The notes: generated from the letters alone by a model not told the origin. DNA of 64,000 nucleotides from an uncultured Pseudomonas sp. (GCF_946886105.1 NZ_CAMPHV010000005.1:62001-126000), one strand, 5' to 3'. Shown: positions 36,008 through 44,768, counted from the first letter of the stretch. Numbers and translations are program-made.

Positions 36008-37324
36008 TTAGAACACGTACTGCAGGCGACCGATGATGGCTTTGCCGTCGTCCTGCACGTCTTCGCCGTCGACTTGCGAGTTGGTGTCGAGGTTGTCGAC
36101 CTCGTAGTCCACGTAGTTCAGGCTCATGCGCACGGCCGGGGTGGCGAAGTAGTTGACACCCACCACCATGGCATTGGCTTCGAACTCATCGCTCAGGTCG
36201 TCCGCGACCACACCGACCACACCGCTCATCATCTGCGCCGGAATGGCGCCTGCGTCGGCGTCGATGGTATTGCTTTCATAGCGCGCGAATACTTCGAAAG
36301 TCCCTTTCATATCGGTCGGCTTGTCCCACTTGCCGGCACCGGCCTTGTAGTTGCGGGCGCCGCCGAACATGTAGGAAACCTGGCCGTAATAGCCGCTGGC
36401 GTCCACGTCGGCATCGACGCCGCCGGCGGTCTCACCGGAAACCTCACGCTGGAAGTACTCGGCAGCGGCACGGAAGGAGCCGAACTGAGCACCGGTTTCC
36501 AGTACCCACTCGACGTCTTTGTCGGTCTCGGCGGTGCTGCCGAAAGCGATACGCGCATCGTCATCGCTGCGAATGCCCATGCGGGTGCGCACGCTGGAGC
36601 TGTTGTCATCCGGATTGTTGCTGTGGAAGTTGGCACCCAGGTGGATCACATCGGTGCCGTTCAGGTACGGCGCCCAGTTGGCGCGCAGGGTGTAGCCGAA
36701 CAGCTCGTCGTTGTCGTCGGACTCATACTTGTCGTAGTGGGCAACCTGAGCCATCAGGCCATAGTTTTCACCAGCGTGCATAACGTTGACGCCGAATTTG
36801 GCATCTTCGTCGCCATTGAGGAAGTCATACATGAACGGACGTTCGATGGCGGTGATCCACGACGAGCTGGTGGTGCCTTCCAGACCGTAGTCGACGCCGA
36901 ACTGGCCAACGGTCACGTCGGCAAAGCCCAGGCCGCTGTAGGTGATAAAGGCACGATCGAAGTCGGTGCCATCATCTTCGTCATAGCTGACACGCAGGCC
37001 ATAGCCCCAGTCCTTGTAGGCCACGCCTTCGAAACCGACTTCACCGCGCCGGATAAAGGTGTTGAAGGTGTCGTCGAACGGATCGTCCTGGCGGCCTGCC
37101 ATCAGTCCGTCGAAGTTAGTGGCATCCCACTGCAACTTACCGCCTAGCTTGAAGCTGAATTCCTTGTCGGTAGTGGCGACTTCCAGGCCGCCCTTGGTTT
37201 TGATCACGAGATCGGCACCGTCGGTGGTGACGGTGCCGGCGAAAGCCTGGGCGGATACGGCCAGAGCCAGGGCGCTGGTAGCGAAACCGGCCGCTACTCC
37301 ACGAAAGCTGTGCTTACGGATCAT
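36008..37324 (-). CDS. Outer-membrane porin, OprP/OprO-like
   Basis: A 438-residue porin. The start at 37324 has GAGGAA just upstream and gives a classic signal peptide (FATSALALAVSAQAFAG). The mature part begins TVTTDGADLVIKTKGGLEVA and continues with alternating beta-strands, ending in IIGRLQYVF, whose terminal phenylalanine is required for barrel assembly. OprP and OprO form anion (phosphate, polyphosphate) channels; specificity here is inferred from family only. The many aspartates in loops are notable for an anion channel, so other substrates are possible. Confidence 0.85.
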   Translation of the reverse strand: MIRKHSFRGVAAGFATSALALAVSAQAFAGTVTTDGADLVIKTKGGLEVATTDKEFSFKLGGKLQWDATNFDGLMAGRQDDPFDDTFNTFIRRGEVGFEGVAYKDWGYGLRVSYDEDDGTDFDRAFITYSGLGFADVTVGQFGVDYGLEGTTSSSWITAIERPFMYDFLNGDEDAKFGVNVMHAGENYGLMAQVAHYDKYESDDNDELFGYTLRANWAPYLNGTDVIHLGANFHSNNPDDNSSSVRTRMGIRSDDDARIAFGSTAETDKDVEWVLETGAQFGSFRAAAEYFQREVSGETAGGVDADVDASGYYGQVSYMFGGARNYKAGAGKWDKPTDMKGTFEVFARYESNTIDADAGAIPAQMMSGVVGVVADDLSDEFEANAMVVGVNYFATPAVRMSLNYVDYEVDNLDTNSQVDGEDVQDDGKAIIGRLQYVF

Positions 37325-37526
37325 CAAGGATTCCTCTAATAGACTTTTAGTGTTGAAAACACCCGAGCTGGGGGCTCGTTCGTGCTGAGGGGAATCTTGG
37401 CGAGGCGATATTTCAGCGCAGTTGCCGTTATATAAAATTTTGATGACTGACTGAACTTTTACTCCTTTCAACTATATGTACGCGCCGCGCCGCTTGAAAA
37501 AGACGATATGGCGCGCTCATGGCGCG

Positions 37527-38126
37527 TTAAACGGGCCGGCGTAGCCCCTTGGCCAGCCAGTAATCCAGACTCAGCCAGCGCCCGGCGCCGCTGAAGAACA
37601 GCGCCACCAGCATCACCAGATAGGTGGCGGCGAACTCGATACCGTTGTTCAGGACAACGAACTTGCCGCTGCCGGTCAGCCAGTCGTAGTTGCCGTGCTC
37701 CTTGAGAATCGCCCGCGCCCGCTCGATTTTCTCCACCGATGCCAGCACCCGCTCATTGGCGAACGGCGCCGAGGCATCGGCAATCGCTTGCCAGCCGAAC
37801 GGCAGATGCACGGCGAAGATCGCCACCAACATGGTGACGATCAAAGGAATGCTGATCCAACGCACCGCCAGGCCGAACAACAACAGGATCGCGCCGCCGG
37901 CTTCGGTCAGCGCGGCGGCCCAGGCCAGCAGCTCGGGAAAGGGCAAACCCAGCCCCCAGTCGGGATTGCCGAACCAGGCGGCGGTGGCGTCGATATCGGC
38001 GAGTTTATGGGTGCCGGCCATCCAGAAAATCGGCACCAGATACAGGCGCAGCAGCAAGGGCCCGATGAAATCCAGACGGCGGGTGGCGTCCAGGGCGTCC
38101 TGAAGCCGATTGAGGAAAGTCAGCAT
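37527..38126 (-). CDS. DoxX-family membrane protein (last gene of hvf-like operon)
   Basis: A 199-residue protein with about four membrane helices (for example LLRLYLVPIFWMAGTHK and AGGAILLLFGLAVRWIS). DoxX members often end operons for HvfA-HvfB-HvfC type copper/metal-responsive RiPPs, as here, 35 bp after the HvfC-like gene. The role is probably membrane redox or quinol-linked; it is unproven. Confidence 0.8.
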   Translation of the reverse strand: MLTFLNRLQDALDATRRLDFIGPLLLRLYLVPIFWMAGTHKLADIDATAAWFGNPDWGLGLPFPELLAWAAALTEAGGAILLLFGLAVRWISIPLIVTMLVAIFAVHLPFGWQAIADASAPFANERVLASVEKIERARAILKEHGNYDWLTGSGKFVVLNNGIEFAATYLVMLVALFFSGAGRWLSLDYWLAKGLRRPV

Positions 38127-38161
38127 GGGGGTATCTCCAAAGTCACCGCGACGTCAGGCGG

Positions 38162-38863
38162 TCAGGGGGCGCGCCAGATGCCCTGGCGTTGCCAGTCATC
38201 GAGCAGTTGTTGGGCGTTGTCGAAATAGTCCGCATCGGCGGCCAAGCCATGTTCGTCGGCCAATTGCCGCAACGTGGCCTCGGCGCTAGCGCCCGCTTGC
38301 AGGCCGAGGGCCAGTCGGTAGGCGAAGGGGCTCAGTTGCATAAAGCGCACTTTGTCGTGCGGGTCGCGCCAGACCAGCAAACAGGTGGCCTGCTCCGGCG
38401 GGGTGGCGGGCTGAAAGTCGATGCCGAGCCGCTGCACCGGCCAGCGGTACGCCAGCGGCCAGGCCAGGGCCGACCAACCATTGGGCGCGGGCGTTGCATC
38501 GCTGACATCCAGGGCCAACTCGACCCATTCGTAATGCGCCAATTCCATAATGAAGGGCGGATCGCCCGCTTGCGCGACATAGCCCTGTTGCAGCCAGCCG
38601 AGAAACTCCTGGCTGATCTCCAGAAAATACGGCGTCGCGGCGCGGTGCTCGGCGATAAAGCCACGCACCAAGCGATTCCAGCGCGGCGCCTCGAATAGCG
38701 TGCGCAACACCGGGAAGGCGCCGCTGATAAAACTCTCGATATTGTTGAAAAACAGGCTTTCATAGATCGCCATGCGTTCGGCGTCGATGCCTTCGAGCAG
38801 CGGCTGCTCGCCGGGTCGACGGATGCGCGCGGCAAAAGCCCGTTGCAGGGCTACGTCGCTCAT
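38162..38863 (-). CDS. HvfC/BufC-like protein (DUF2063), partner of the DUF692 enzyme
   Basis: A 233-residue protein. Its ATG at 38863 overlaps the HvfB stop (ATGA). The N-terminal DUF2063 domain shows RMAIYESLFFNNIESF, SGAFPVLRTLF and FIAEHRA; these proteins bind the RiPP precursor and present it to the DUF692 enzyme. The C-terminal half may be a peptide-recognition domain. Coupling of the two genes fits formation of a heterodimer. Confidence 0.85.
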   Translation of the reverse strand: MSDVALQRAFAARIRRPGEQPLLEGIDAERMAIYESLFFNNIESFISGAFPVLRTLFEAPRWNRLVRGFIAEHRAATPYFLEISQEFLGWLQQGYVAQAGDPPFIMELAHYEWVELALDVSDATPAPNGWSALAWPLAYRWPVQRLGIDFQPATPPEQATCLLVWRDPHDKVRFMQLSPFAYRLALGLQAGASAEATLRQLADEHGLAADADYFDNAQQLLDDWQRQGIWRAP

Positions 38864-39699
38864 GTGCCGTAGCTCCGCTGTTGGCCGGCCGCCTGCAACT
38901 GGCGAATCTGCGCGACCTCGCCATACAACTCGGCAATCGGCGGGAAGTTGAAGTCGCGCTCCAGCAAAGTCGGCCGCACGCCGTGCACGGCATAGGCATG
39001 TTCGAGCAGCGCCCACACCGGGTCGATCACCGCCGCGCCATGGGTATCGATCTTCAAATCCGCGGCCTCGTCGTAGTGCCCGGCGACATGCACATAGGCG
39101 ATACGCTCGCTGGGCATGGCGGCGATATAGGCACGCGGATCGAAGCCGAAATTGATGGCGTTGACGTATACGTTATTCACATCGAGCAACAGTTGGCAGT
39201 CGGCGCGCTCCAGCAGCGCACGGACGAAGCGCGCCTCGTCCAGCTCGCCCGGCAACCGCGCATAGGCCGAGACGTTCTCGACGATCAACGGCCGCTCCAA
39301 TACCTCCTGCACGGTACGCACCCGCGTGGCGATGCGCGCCACCGACTCTTCGCAGAACGGCAGCGGCATCAGGTCGTACAGCTGACCGTCGTCGGCGCAG
39401 GCCGACAGGTGCTCGCTGTAACCACGAATGCCGTGCTCGTCGAGAAAGCCTTTGATGGCCTCGAGCAGTTGCATATCCAGCGGGGCGAAACCGCCGAGGT
39501 TGAGGGACAGACCATGGCAGAGAAACGGCAGGCGCTCGGTCAGTGCGCGCAATTGCTTGCCCAGCCGACCGCCGACACCGATCCAGTTTTCCGGCGCCAC
39601 TTCGAGGAAATCCAACTCGGCCGTGGTGCATTCCGCCAACGCGCCGAGCAGGCCGCGGCGCAAGCCAAGGCCGGCACCGTCGACGAAATCCGTCCGCAT
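38860..39699 (-). CDS. HvfB/BufB-like multinuclear iron oxidase (DUF692)
   Basis: A 279-residue enzyme starting at 39699 with GGGAGGG upstream. The TIM-barrel signatures are LDFLEVAPENWIG, CHGLSLNLGG, SEHLSAC, VENVSAYA, LLLDVNNVYVN and YVHVAGHYDE, with the His, Glu, Asp and Asn residues that hold the iron cluster. Related enzymes (MbnB, BufB, HvfB) oxidise cysteines of precursor peptides to heterocycles or thioamides. The likely substrate is the Cys-repeat peptide encoded immediately upstream. Confidence 0.9.
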   Translation of the reverse strand: MRTDFVDGAGLGLRRGLLGALAECTTAELDFLEVAPENWIGVGGRLGKQLRALTERLPFLCHGLSLNLGGFAPLDMQLLEAIKGFLDEHGIRGYSEHLSACADDGQLYDLMPLPFCEESVARIATRVRTVQEVLERPLIVENVSAYARLPGELDEARFVRALLERADCQLLLDVNNVYVNAINFGFDPRAYIAAMPSERIAYVHVAGHYDEAADLKIDTHGAAVIDPVWALLEHAYAVHGVRPTLLERDFNFPPIAELYGEVAQIRQLQAAGQQRSYGT

Positions 39700-39720
39700 G
39701 TTCTGCCCTCCCGGCCTCAC

Positions 39721-40029
39721 TCAGGCGTCCTGCTTCTCGGCGCCGCACTTGCCTTCGCCGCATTTGCCTTCGGCTTCAGCCTTGGCACCGGGCTTGGCTT
39801 CGCCACCGCATTTGCCTTCGCCGCACTTGCCCTCGCTCTCGGCCTTCATTTCACCGCCGCATTTACCCTCGCCACAGGAACCCTCGGCGGATTTCTCGCC
39901 GGCCGCCAGGCTGTAACCGCTGCTCAGCTCTTTCGCGGCGAACGGATTGCCGGCGGCTTGCGCGGTAAATGCGGCGCTGGTCAACAAAGCGGCGCCCAGG
40001 CCAGCGACCAGGGTGTTCAGATGTTTCAT
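39721..40029 (-). CDS. HvfA-like Cys-repeat RiPP precursor (oxazolin/bufferin type)
   Basis: A 102-residue peptide. The ATG at 40029 starts a signal peptide (HLNTLVAGLGAALLTSAAF...AQA). The mature part carries three EG[K/S]CGEGKCG blocks, so six EG-x-CG units, separated by acidic-lysine linkers. This repeat is the hallmark of HvfA precursors, whose cysteines are changed by HvfB with HvfC to bind copper or other metals. It heads the hvfABC-doxX operon and lies behind an ECF-type promoter. Confidence 0.88.
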   Translation of the reverse strand: MKHLNTLVAGLGAALLTSAAFTAQAAGNPFAAKELSSGYSLAAGEKSAEGSCGEGKCGGEMKAESEGKCGEGKCGGEAKPGAKAEAEGKCGEGKCGAEKQDA

Positions 40030-40085
40030 GGCAACTCTCCAATGCGTTTCGATAATGGGGCCGTATTGGCTCCCTCGGCATAATG

Positions 40086-40111
40086 GACGCGACAAGCGAG
40101 CGGGCGTTACA
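40086..40111 (-). promoter_or_regulatory. Candidate ECF-sigma promoter of the hvf-like operon
   Basis: On the minus strand, TGTAACG (-35 like, 40111-40105) is followed after 15 bases by CGTC (-10 like, 40089-40086), about 57 bp before the precursor ATG. GTAAC/CG-type pairs are known for ECF factors that control similar operons (for example SigF of Caulobacter). The match is suggestive, not proven. Confidence 0.4.
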
Positions 40112-40449
40112 GCGAGCGGTGATTTTTATCGATCTGCCCAGGCGACGATCCACGGGAGGCCTGCATCCGCCCTACCATGAGAGACTTTGCGCAAGTATGG
40201 AGGGGCGACAACGCGCCGTAGGTTGGCGCTGAGCCCGCGAAGCCCAACGAAGGATCACCGTGCTGCGTCAAGCCCATGAACTGGACGATTCGGATTCCGC
40301 AACGCGGCTCTTGTAGGGAGAACATGGCGAAGCCTTGTCCGCCGGCAGCGCACTCACCTGTCTGCGCGACCAGATTTTCCGCACAGCGCCATGACCGCCT
40401 GAACATCGGCAGATCAGGCAATTCATCGTTACGAATCAGGAATGGCGTA
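40112..40449. other. Intergenic region between hvfA-like gene and anti-sigma gene
   Basis: About 340 bp without a recognised gene. The only structure seen is the 31-bp repeat at 40218-40248, related in inverse to 2272-2303. Confidence 0.45.
40218..40248. repeat. Dispersed intergenic repeat, second copy
   Basis: GTAGGTTGGCGCTGAG followed by a GCGAAGCCCAAC segment, the diverged reverse complement of 2272-2303. Confidence 0.6.
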
Positions 40450-40683
40450 TCAGGAACGCTTGCGCCGCAGTTCCGCCAGTTTTTGCGCCAAGGCGTCGAG
40501 CTCGGCACTCTGCCCTTGCGGCAGTTTGCGCAGCACTGCCTGACTCAGGCGCATCTGTTTGATAAAGCGTCGGCAGTTATGGCACATGGCCAAGTGCATG
40601 CGCACAGCCAGGCGCCTGCGCAGGTTCATCTGACCATCGAGAAAATCGCTGGATTGGGCGACCAGTTCCTTACAACTCAACAT
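40450..40683 (-). CDS. Zinc-finger anti-sigma factor (zf-HC2 type)
   Basis: A 77-residue protein starting MLSCKELVAQSSDFLDG. The zinc site H-x3-C-x2-C is in MHLAMCHNCRRFI. It overlaps the sigma gene by 7 bp, so the two are made together. Such soluble ZAS domains hold the ECF factor inactive until metal or redox change frees it. It has no membrane helix, so sensing is cytosolic. Confidence 0.87.
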   Translation of the reverse strand: MLSCKELVAQSSDFLDGQMNLRRRLAVRMHLAMCHNCRRFIKQMRLSQAVLRKLPQGQSAELDALAQKLAELRRKRS

Positions 40684-41288
40684 GTCCCGGTCTCCTCGAA
40701 ATGCTCCAGGGTGGCGAACACCTTCAGGCGCGCGCGGTGCAACAGCACCCGCACATTGGAGAGCGAGACCTGCAATAGATTACAAATCTCCTCCAACTCC
40801 ATCCCCTCGCGCTCGCGCAGGTGCAGCACGCTGCCCTGCAGCTCGGAGAGACTAGCCAGGGTACGCTCCAGGCACTCGCGCAACTCGGCCTCGGTCAGCA
40901 GGGCCTCGGGCGTGTCCTGATGCCAGGCATGGGGCGCGAGCAGCCAGTGGCCATCCTCATGGAAGCGCTCCTCGCCGATAGTGCCGTGAGGCGAAGGGAT
41001 ATCGTCCAGCAACACTTCGCGGCGGTTGTGTTTGAGGCGGGTTTTCGCGGTATTCGCGGTGATGGTCAGCAACCAGGTCTTCAGGCTCGAGCGCCCTTGG
41101 AAACCCTCCAGGTTACGCACCACCGCAAGCCAGGCGTCCTGCACCACTTCATCGGCGTTGCGGCTGCCGACAATGGCGAACGCCACCGCGCGCATCGCCC
41201 CTTGATAAGCGGCGACCAGTTCGCGAAAGGCCTTTTGCTCGCCCGCCAACAGACGGGCGAGCAAGGCGCTGTCGGCGGGATAGTTCAT
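40677..41288 (-). CDS. ECF-family RNA polymerase sigma factor
   Basis: A 203-residue sigma factor. Region 2 shows FAIVGSRNADEVVQDAWLAV and LKTWLLTITANTAKTRLK; region 4 shows SELQGSVLHLREREGMELEE and LLQVSLSNVRVLLHRAR. It is coupled by TGATG overlap to the KAS III gene upstream and overlaps the anti-sigma gene downstream. By context it probably switches on the hvf-like operon 650 bp further downstream. Confidence 0.93.
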   Translation of the reverse strand: MNYPADSALLARLLAGEQKAFRELVAAYQGAMRAVAFAIVGSRNADEVVQDAWLAVVRNLEGFQGRSSLKTWLLTITANTAKTRLKHNRREVLLDDIPSPHGTIGEERFHEDGHWLLAPHAWHQDTPEALLTEAELRECLERTLASLSELQGSVLHLREREGMELEEICNLLQVSLSNVRVLLHRARLKVFATLEHFEETGTC

Positions 41289-42424
41289 CAGCGCTTACGC
41301 AGAATCACGCTGCCGATCGAATAACCGGCGCCGAAGGAGCTGAGCACGCCCAAAGTACCGCTGGGCAAGTCGTCCTGGTTTTTGTGCAGGGCGATCACCG
41401 AGCCGGCCGAACTGGTGTTGGCATAGGTGTCGAGAATCACCGGCGCCTCATGGGGCTCGGCATCGCGACCGAGCAGCTTGCGAGCGATCAGCAGGTTCAT
41501 ATTGAGGTTGGCCTGGTGCAGCCAGAAGCGCTTCACATCGCTGACATTCAGCTGATTCTCGGCCAGGTGCGTGGCGATCAGCTCGGCGACCATCGGGCAG
41601 ACATCGCGGAACACCTTGCGGCCTTCCTGGACGAAGAGTTTGTCCGGCGCCTCTCTGACCTTGCCCTCTTTACCCTCTTCCGCCGTGCGGTTGAGAAAGC
41701 CGAAGTTATTGCGGATGTTGTTGCTGAACTGGGTCAACAACTTGGTGCCGACGATCTCGAACTGATATGGCGAGGTGGCCAGATCGGCGCGCTCGACGAT
41801 CACCGCGGTGCAGGCATCGCCGAAAATGAAATGGCTGTCGCGGTCGCGGAAATTCAAATGGCCGGTACAGATTTCTGGGTTGACCATCAGAATCGCCCGC
41901 GCCTGGCCGAGTTGCACGCTATTGGCTGCGGCCTGGATGCCGAAAGTCGCCGAGGAGCAGGCCACGTTCATGTCGTAACCGAAGCCCTGAATACCCAGAG
42001 CCGCCTGCACTTCGATGGCCACCGCCGGATAAGCGCGCTGCAGGTTGGAACAGGCGACGATCACCCCGTCGATATCGGCCGCGGTCTTGCCGGCGCGGCT
42101 CAGGGCTTCCTGAGCAGCGGCGACCGCCATCTCACAGAGAATCCCCCACTCCTCGTTGGAGCGCTCGGGAATGCGCGGCGTCATGCGCGTGGGGTCGAGG
42201 ATGCCGGCTTTGTCGATGACGAAACGGCTCTTGATACCCGACGCTTTTTCGATAAAGGCGCTGTTCGATTCGGTCAGCGCCTCGACTTCACCCCGCGCAA
42301 TCGCCTCGGCATTCTCGCTATTGAACAACTGAACGTAGGCATTGAATGCCTCCACCAGTTCCTCGTTGGAAATGCTGTTAGCCGGGGTAAAAAGACCTGT
42401 GCCGCTGATGACGACGTTGTGCAC
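41288..42424 (-). CDS. Beta-ketoacyl-ACP synthase III-like enzyme
   Basis: A 378-residue thiolase-fold enzyme. The start is GTG 42424, with AGGAG upstream, giving [14 protein letters not shown]; the longer frame is unsupported. The catalytic triad is visible: Cys in [10 protein letters not shown], His in [10 protein letters not shown] and Asn in YANTSSAGS. It could start fatty-acid chains or join other acyl groups. It is not beside fatty-acid genes but overlaps the ECF sigma gene, an odd pairing. Confidence 0.88.
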   Translation of the reverse strand: MHNVVISGTGLFTPANSISNEELVEAFNAYVQLFNSENAEAIARGEVEALTESNSAFIEKASGIKSRFVIDKAGILDPTRMTPRIPERSNEEWGILCEMAVAAAQEALSRAGKTAADIDGVIVACSNLQRAYPAVAIEVQAALGIQGFGYDMNVACSSATFGIQAAANSVQLGQARAILMVNPEICTGHLNFRDRDSHFIFGDACTAVIVERADLATSPYQFEIVGTKLLTQFSNNIRNNFGFLNRTAEEGKEGKVREAPDKLFVQEGRKVFRDVCPMVAELIATHLAENQLNVSDVKRFWLHQANLNMNLLIARKLLGRDAEPHEAPVILDTYANTSSAGSVIALHKNQDDLPSGTLGVLSSFGAGYSIGSVILRKR

Positions 42425-42807
42425 GGGAGGCTCCTCTTGTTCGGGCCGCATATGCCGGCCACTCTCTAAAGTGGTGTGCCCGAGGCAATGCGCCACGGAC
42501 ATAAAAATGCATAAAAAGCGGAGTTTATTCGCCAAACAACGTCAAACGCTCGCCTCGAGCCGCAGAGTTTGCCACAGCCAGACAGCCGGCGTCCTCAGCT
42601 ATGATGGCGCTCAGTCGAGATAACACAGACTGTGATGCCGGTCGTTTCGACAGCTCCGCCACCTGGAAATGCCCCCGCGCCGACCATTCACACGCACAAG
42701 CAGTAGCTCGTTTGTCTAAAACAACGAACCAGATAGATAGCCAATGGCCTTCACAGCATAAACCTAAAGCGTAGAGGCGCGGCACCGGCGGCGTTCCGAA
42801 ACGCAGA
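42425..42807. other. Intergenic region upstream of KAS III
   Basis: A 383-bp region with no recognised gene, RNA or repeat. The promoter of the KAS III-ECF-anti-sigma operon should lie in its left part; no clear boxes were found. The right part borders the decayed mobile zone. Confidence 0.4.
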
Positions 42808-42839
42808 AACCCCTGAATTCACAAGGAAGTTCAGGGGTT
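42808..42839. terminator. Terminator-like hairpin after mqsA
   Basis: A perfect 10-bp stem, AACCCCTGAA/TTCAGGGGTT, with a 12-base loop. The T tract is short on both sides, so strength is uncertain; it could serve both directions. Confidence 0.6.
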
Positions 42840-42896
42840 TTGGTGGTGCGGTATGGCAAGGCTTTAGCTTCCGATTCGGCGCTATTTGGCATAGTT

Positions 42897-43298
42897 TCAA
42901 CCTGCACGCAGCTCGTTGATCAACTCGGGGTGTCGCCCCAGGATCTTGAACAGCTGCACCAAAGGCTGAGGGGCTTCCGTGCATCCTCGCTCGTAACGAG
43001 AAAACGCATTGGGTCCACCGCCGAACAACTCTGCTGCCTCTCGCTGACTCAAGTGCAACTGCTTGCGCACACTGCGAATCAGCTCCTGAGTTCCGCCCTG
43101 GGCGTTAACCTGTTGACGGGACTCGTTCATGGCACGCATAACGCGCTCGCTTTCAGCAGGCCCCGTCAAGGACTCGCCGCAAGCATCGCACCAGTCAGCC
43201 GTTACAGCAGTAATTTGGGTGGTTTGCCCCTTGTAGGTGAAGGGCATATCGCGGGTACCGTGAACCAGTTCCGCCCCACCGCATATTGGACATTTCAT
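42897..43298 (-). CDS. mqsA: MqsA-family antitoxin
   Basis: A 133-residue antitoxin starting at ATG 43298, with AAGGAG upstream placed inside the end of the toxin frame. The N-terminal zinc domain has CPICGG and CDACGE; the C-terminal helix-turn-helix has LHLSQREAAELFGGGPNAFS and YERG. In the family the N-terminal part neutralises MqsR, and the C-terminal part binds a palindrome to repress the operon. Such a palindrome is at 43603-43627. It seems intact. Confidence 0.92.
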   Translation of the reverse strand: MKCPICGGAELVHGTRDMPFTYKGQTTQITAVTADWCDACGESLTGPAESERVMRAMNESRQQVNAQGGTQELIRSVRKQLHLSQREAAELFGGGPNAFSRYERGCTEAPQPLVQLFKILGRHPELINELRAG

Positions 43299-43300
43299 GG

Positions 43301-43597
43301 TCACTTCTCCTTAAAGGATACGATCAGCAGATCGGCTACCAGCGTGAACTTCAGGTACACCTGCCCGAACTCGGTTTCGGGTCGGTAAACGTCCTGCCAG
43401 TTGGTATGATCCGCATAGCTTGTCATGCTCTTGAAAAAGTCGCGGCTGGTCAGGGCATTGATTACGACCAGCATATCGGCCACCTCCATGCCCAGCTCAG
43501 CGCCCCCTTCAAGGGCCACGCGGGTGAAGCGATAACGCTGCTCGGCCACGGCCTGCTTCACCAGCTACAGCTTGAAATGGGGTTTGCGTTTTTCCAT
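43301..43597 (-). pseudogene. mqsR: MqsR-family mRNA interferase toxin with in-frame stop at codon 11
   Basis: From the ATG at 43597 the frame reads MEKRKPHFKL, then TAG (43567-43565), then LVKQAVAEQRYRF and on to the family C-terminus IVSFKEK. Without the stop it would be 98 residues, the usual MqsR length. SRDFFKSMTSYADH and WQDVYRPET, the family core, are intact. The toxin would therefore be lost unless the stop is read through or translation restarts at GTG or AAG-rich codons after it. The antitoxin gene begins 2 bp downstream. Confidence 0.88.
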
Positions 43598-43602
43598 GCA
43601 GC

Positions 43603-43627
43603 GAAACTAACCCTTTAGGTTAGTTTC
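43603..43627. promoter_or_regulatory. mqsRA operator palindrome
   Basis: A perfect 10-bp inverted repeat, GAAACTAACC/GGTTAGTTTC, with a 5-base centre, ends 5 bp before the toxin start. The minus strand reads AACCT-AAA-GGGTT, one base from the AACCT-N3-AGGTT type site known for MqsA. Confidence 0.75.
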
Positions 43628-43643
43628 ATCAAGGTGGATTCAC

Positions 43644-43838
43644 ATGAAAAGTGACGGCTATACGCAACTGCGCGGCCTATTACTCTCAGGGGCAGCATCC
43701 AAGCCCACGATACCGGCTGATCGCCAATACTTCGCACGCCTCCGTCACCGAGTCCGGCAGGCCAAGTCCGCTACGGGCTTATGTGAGTTAGTGACAGCTT
43801 TGGCACAGACCGGAGGGGTGCGGGAAGACGCGGGATAA
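43644..43838 (+). CDS. Small hypothetical protein
   Basis: A 64-residue frame with ATG and an AAGGTGG upstream, divergent from mqsRA. The sequence (MKSDGYTQLRGLLLSG..., basic RLRHRVRQAK) is not recognised. It could be a truncated gene of the decayed element. Confidence 0.35.
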   Translation: MKSDGYTQLRGLLLSGAASKPTIPADRQYFARLRHRVRQAKSATGLCELVTALAQTGGVREDAG

Positions 43839-44655
43839 AACGGGAAGAAACGGGATAAGCTAGGAAATACGAGGGCTTCAGCGGGGCGCAGATCGCCAAA
43901 ATAGTGCCAAAGCCAAAAAGCAGTGCCAAAACTCGAAAACGCCCAAAAGTCGGAATTTCGCGAATCTTTTGGCACAGCGTCCAGGGTCGCAGACAGCACT
44001 CGCATCAACACGGGTGGCGGGCTTGTCGGTGCCAACCGCCTTTCAAGGTCAGTCACGAAACTTGAACGGAAGATTGACCGAGCTTTCAAGCTTTCAGGTT
44101 CGATCAAATATCGCCCAAGCTACTGAATTCAAAGGCTTAGCTGGCGAAAGACTCTGGGAACATTGACCGCCAACCTTGACCGAACTTGAAACCCGCCAAC
44201 TGTTCAGACGCCTTCCCTTTGAGCCATCAAGCCTCCCTGATGCGGTGACCCAAAGGCATCCGATTCCGTACCTGTGAATCGGATGTTCTTACGCAACCGC
44301 ATCCGATTCATCCGAATCCATACAGCCAACTGATTTCAAAAGGATTTTTACAGATAGGTCGCACGCCAAATCCCGGAGGAATCGGACTCAGACAGGCTGC
44401 TTGAAACATCCCATTCCCGCTACCTGGAACCGCAGAACCCCTTTCTTTTCTCACCAGAGGAAAAGAAACCAGTCTAGAGACTGCTTGCTTCCTTTCTTTT
44501 AGCTGTAACTATATGTATTAAAAGGTTATTTTTTCATTTATAGGGTAGGAGTTCAGCACCTTGTAAAGAAAGCTCTGTAGTGCCAAAGACCTCGCAAAAA
44601 TCGGAGTTATTTGGCGCTCTTGCCGGTGCCAATCATCCAGCAAGGCTGTGCCAAA
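43799..44655. repeat. Six dispersed GTGCCAAA/TTTGGCAC motifs
   Basis: GTGCCAAA lies at 43904, 43923, 44580 and 44648, and its reverse at 43799 and 43968. Two pairs are closely spaced. They fall between the mqsRA locus and the integrase remnant and could be arm-type binding sites of the lost integrase or excisionase. Confidence 0.45.
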
Positions 44656-44683
44656 ACCGCCGCCTGCTTACAGCTTATAGTTA
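43840..44683. other. Noncoding decayed region
   Basis: About 840 bp without a credible gene. Besides the GTGCCAAA motifs it holds a repeated TTGACCGA motif (44078 and 44181 areas) and the hairpin at 44257-44285. Composition is less GC-rich than the core genes. Confidence 0.45.
44257..44309. repeat. CATCCGATTC inverted and direct repeats
   Basis: CATCCGATTC (44257-44266) faces GAATCGGATG (44276-44285), a perfect 10-bp stem with a 9-base loop. A third direct copy follows at 44300-44309. Confidence 0.65.
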
Positions 44684-44768
44684 GGGGAATGGGGGAATGT
44701 CACGGAAAGCCACTCCCCCATTCCCCAAACGAAAAAGGCCTGCAGGGCGTAAACCTCTGCTGGCCTTT
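44684..44768. other. Two adjacent stem-loops before the att copy
   Basis: A perfect 13-bp stem, GGGGAATGGGGGA/TCCCCCATTCCCC (44684-44726), is followed by an AAAGGCC-t-GCAG/CTGC-t-GGCCTTT hairpin (about 44735-44768). The second resembles a terminator placed beside a tRNA end, as at 45381. Confidence 0.6.

Noticed and set aside
43301..43561. Functional 86-residue toxin starting after the stop codon
   Set aside because: The first residues do not match an MqsR N-terminus and no ribosome-binding site is clear. The full 98-codon frame with one stop explains the sequence better.
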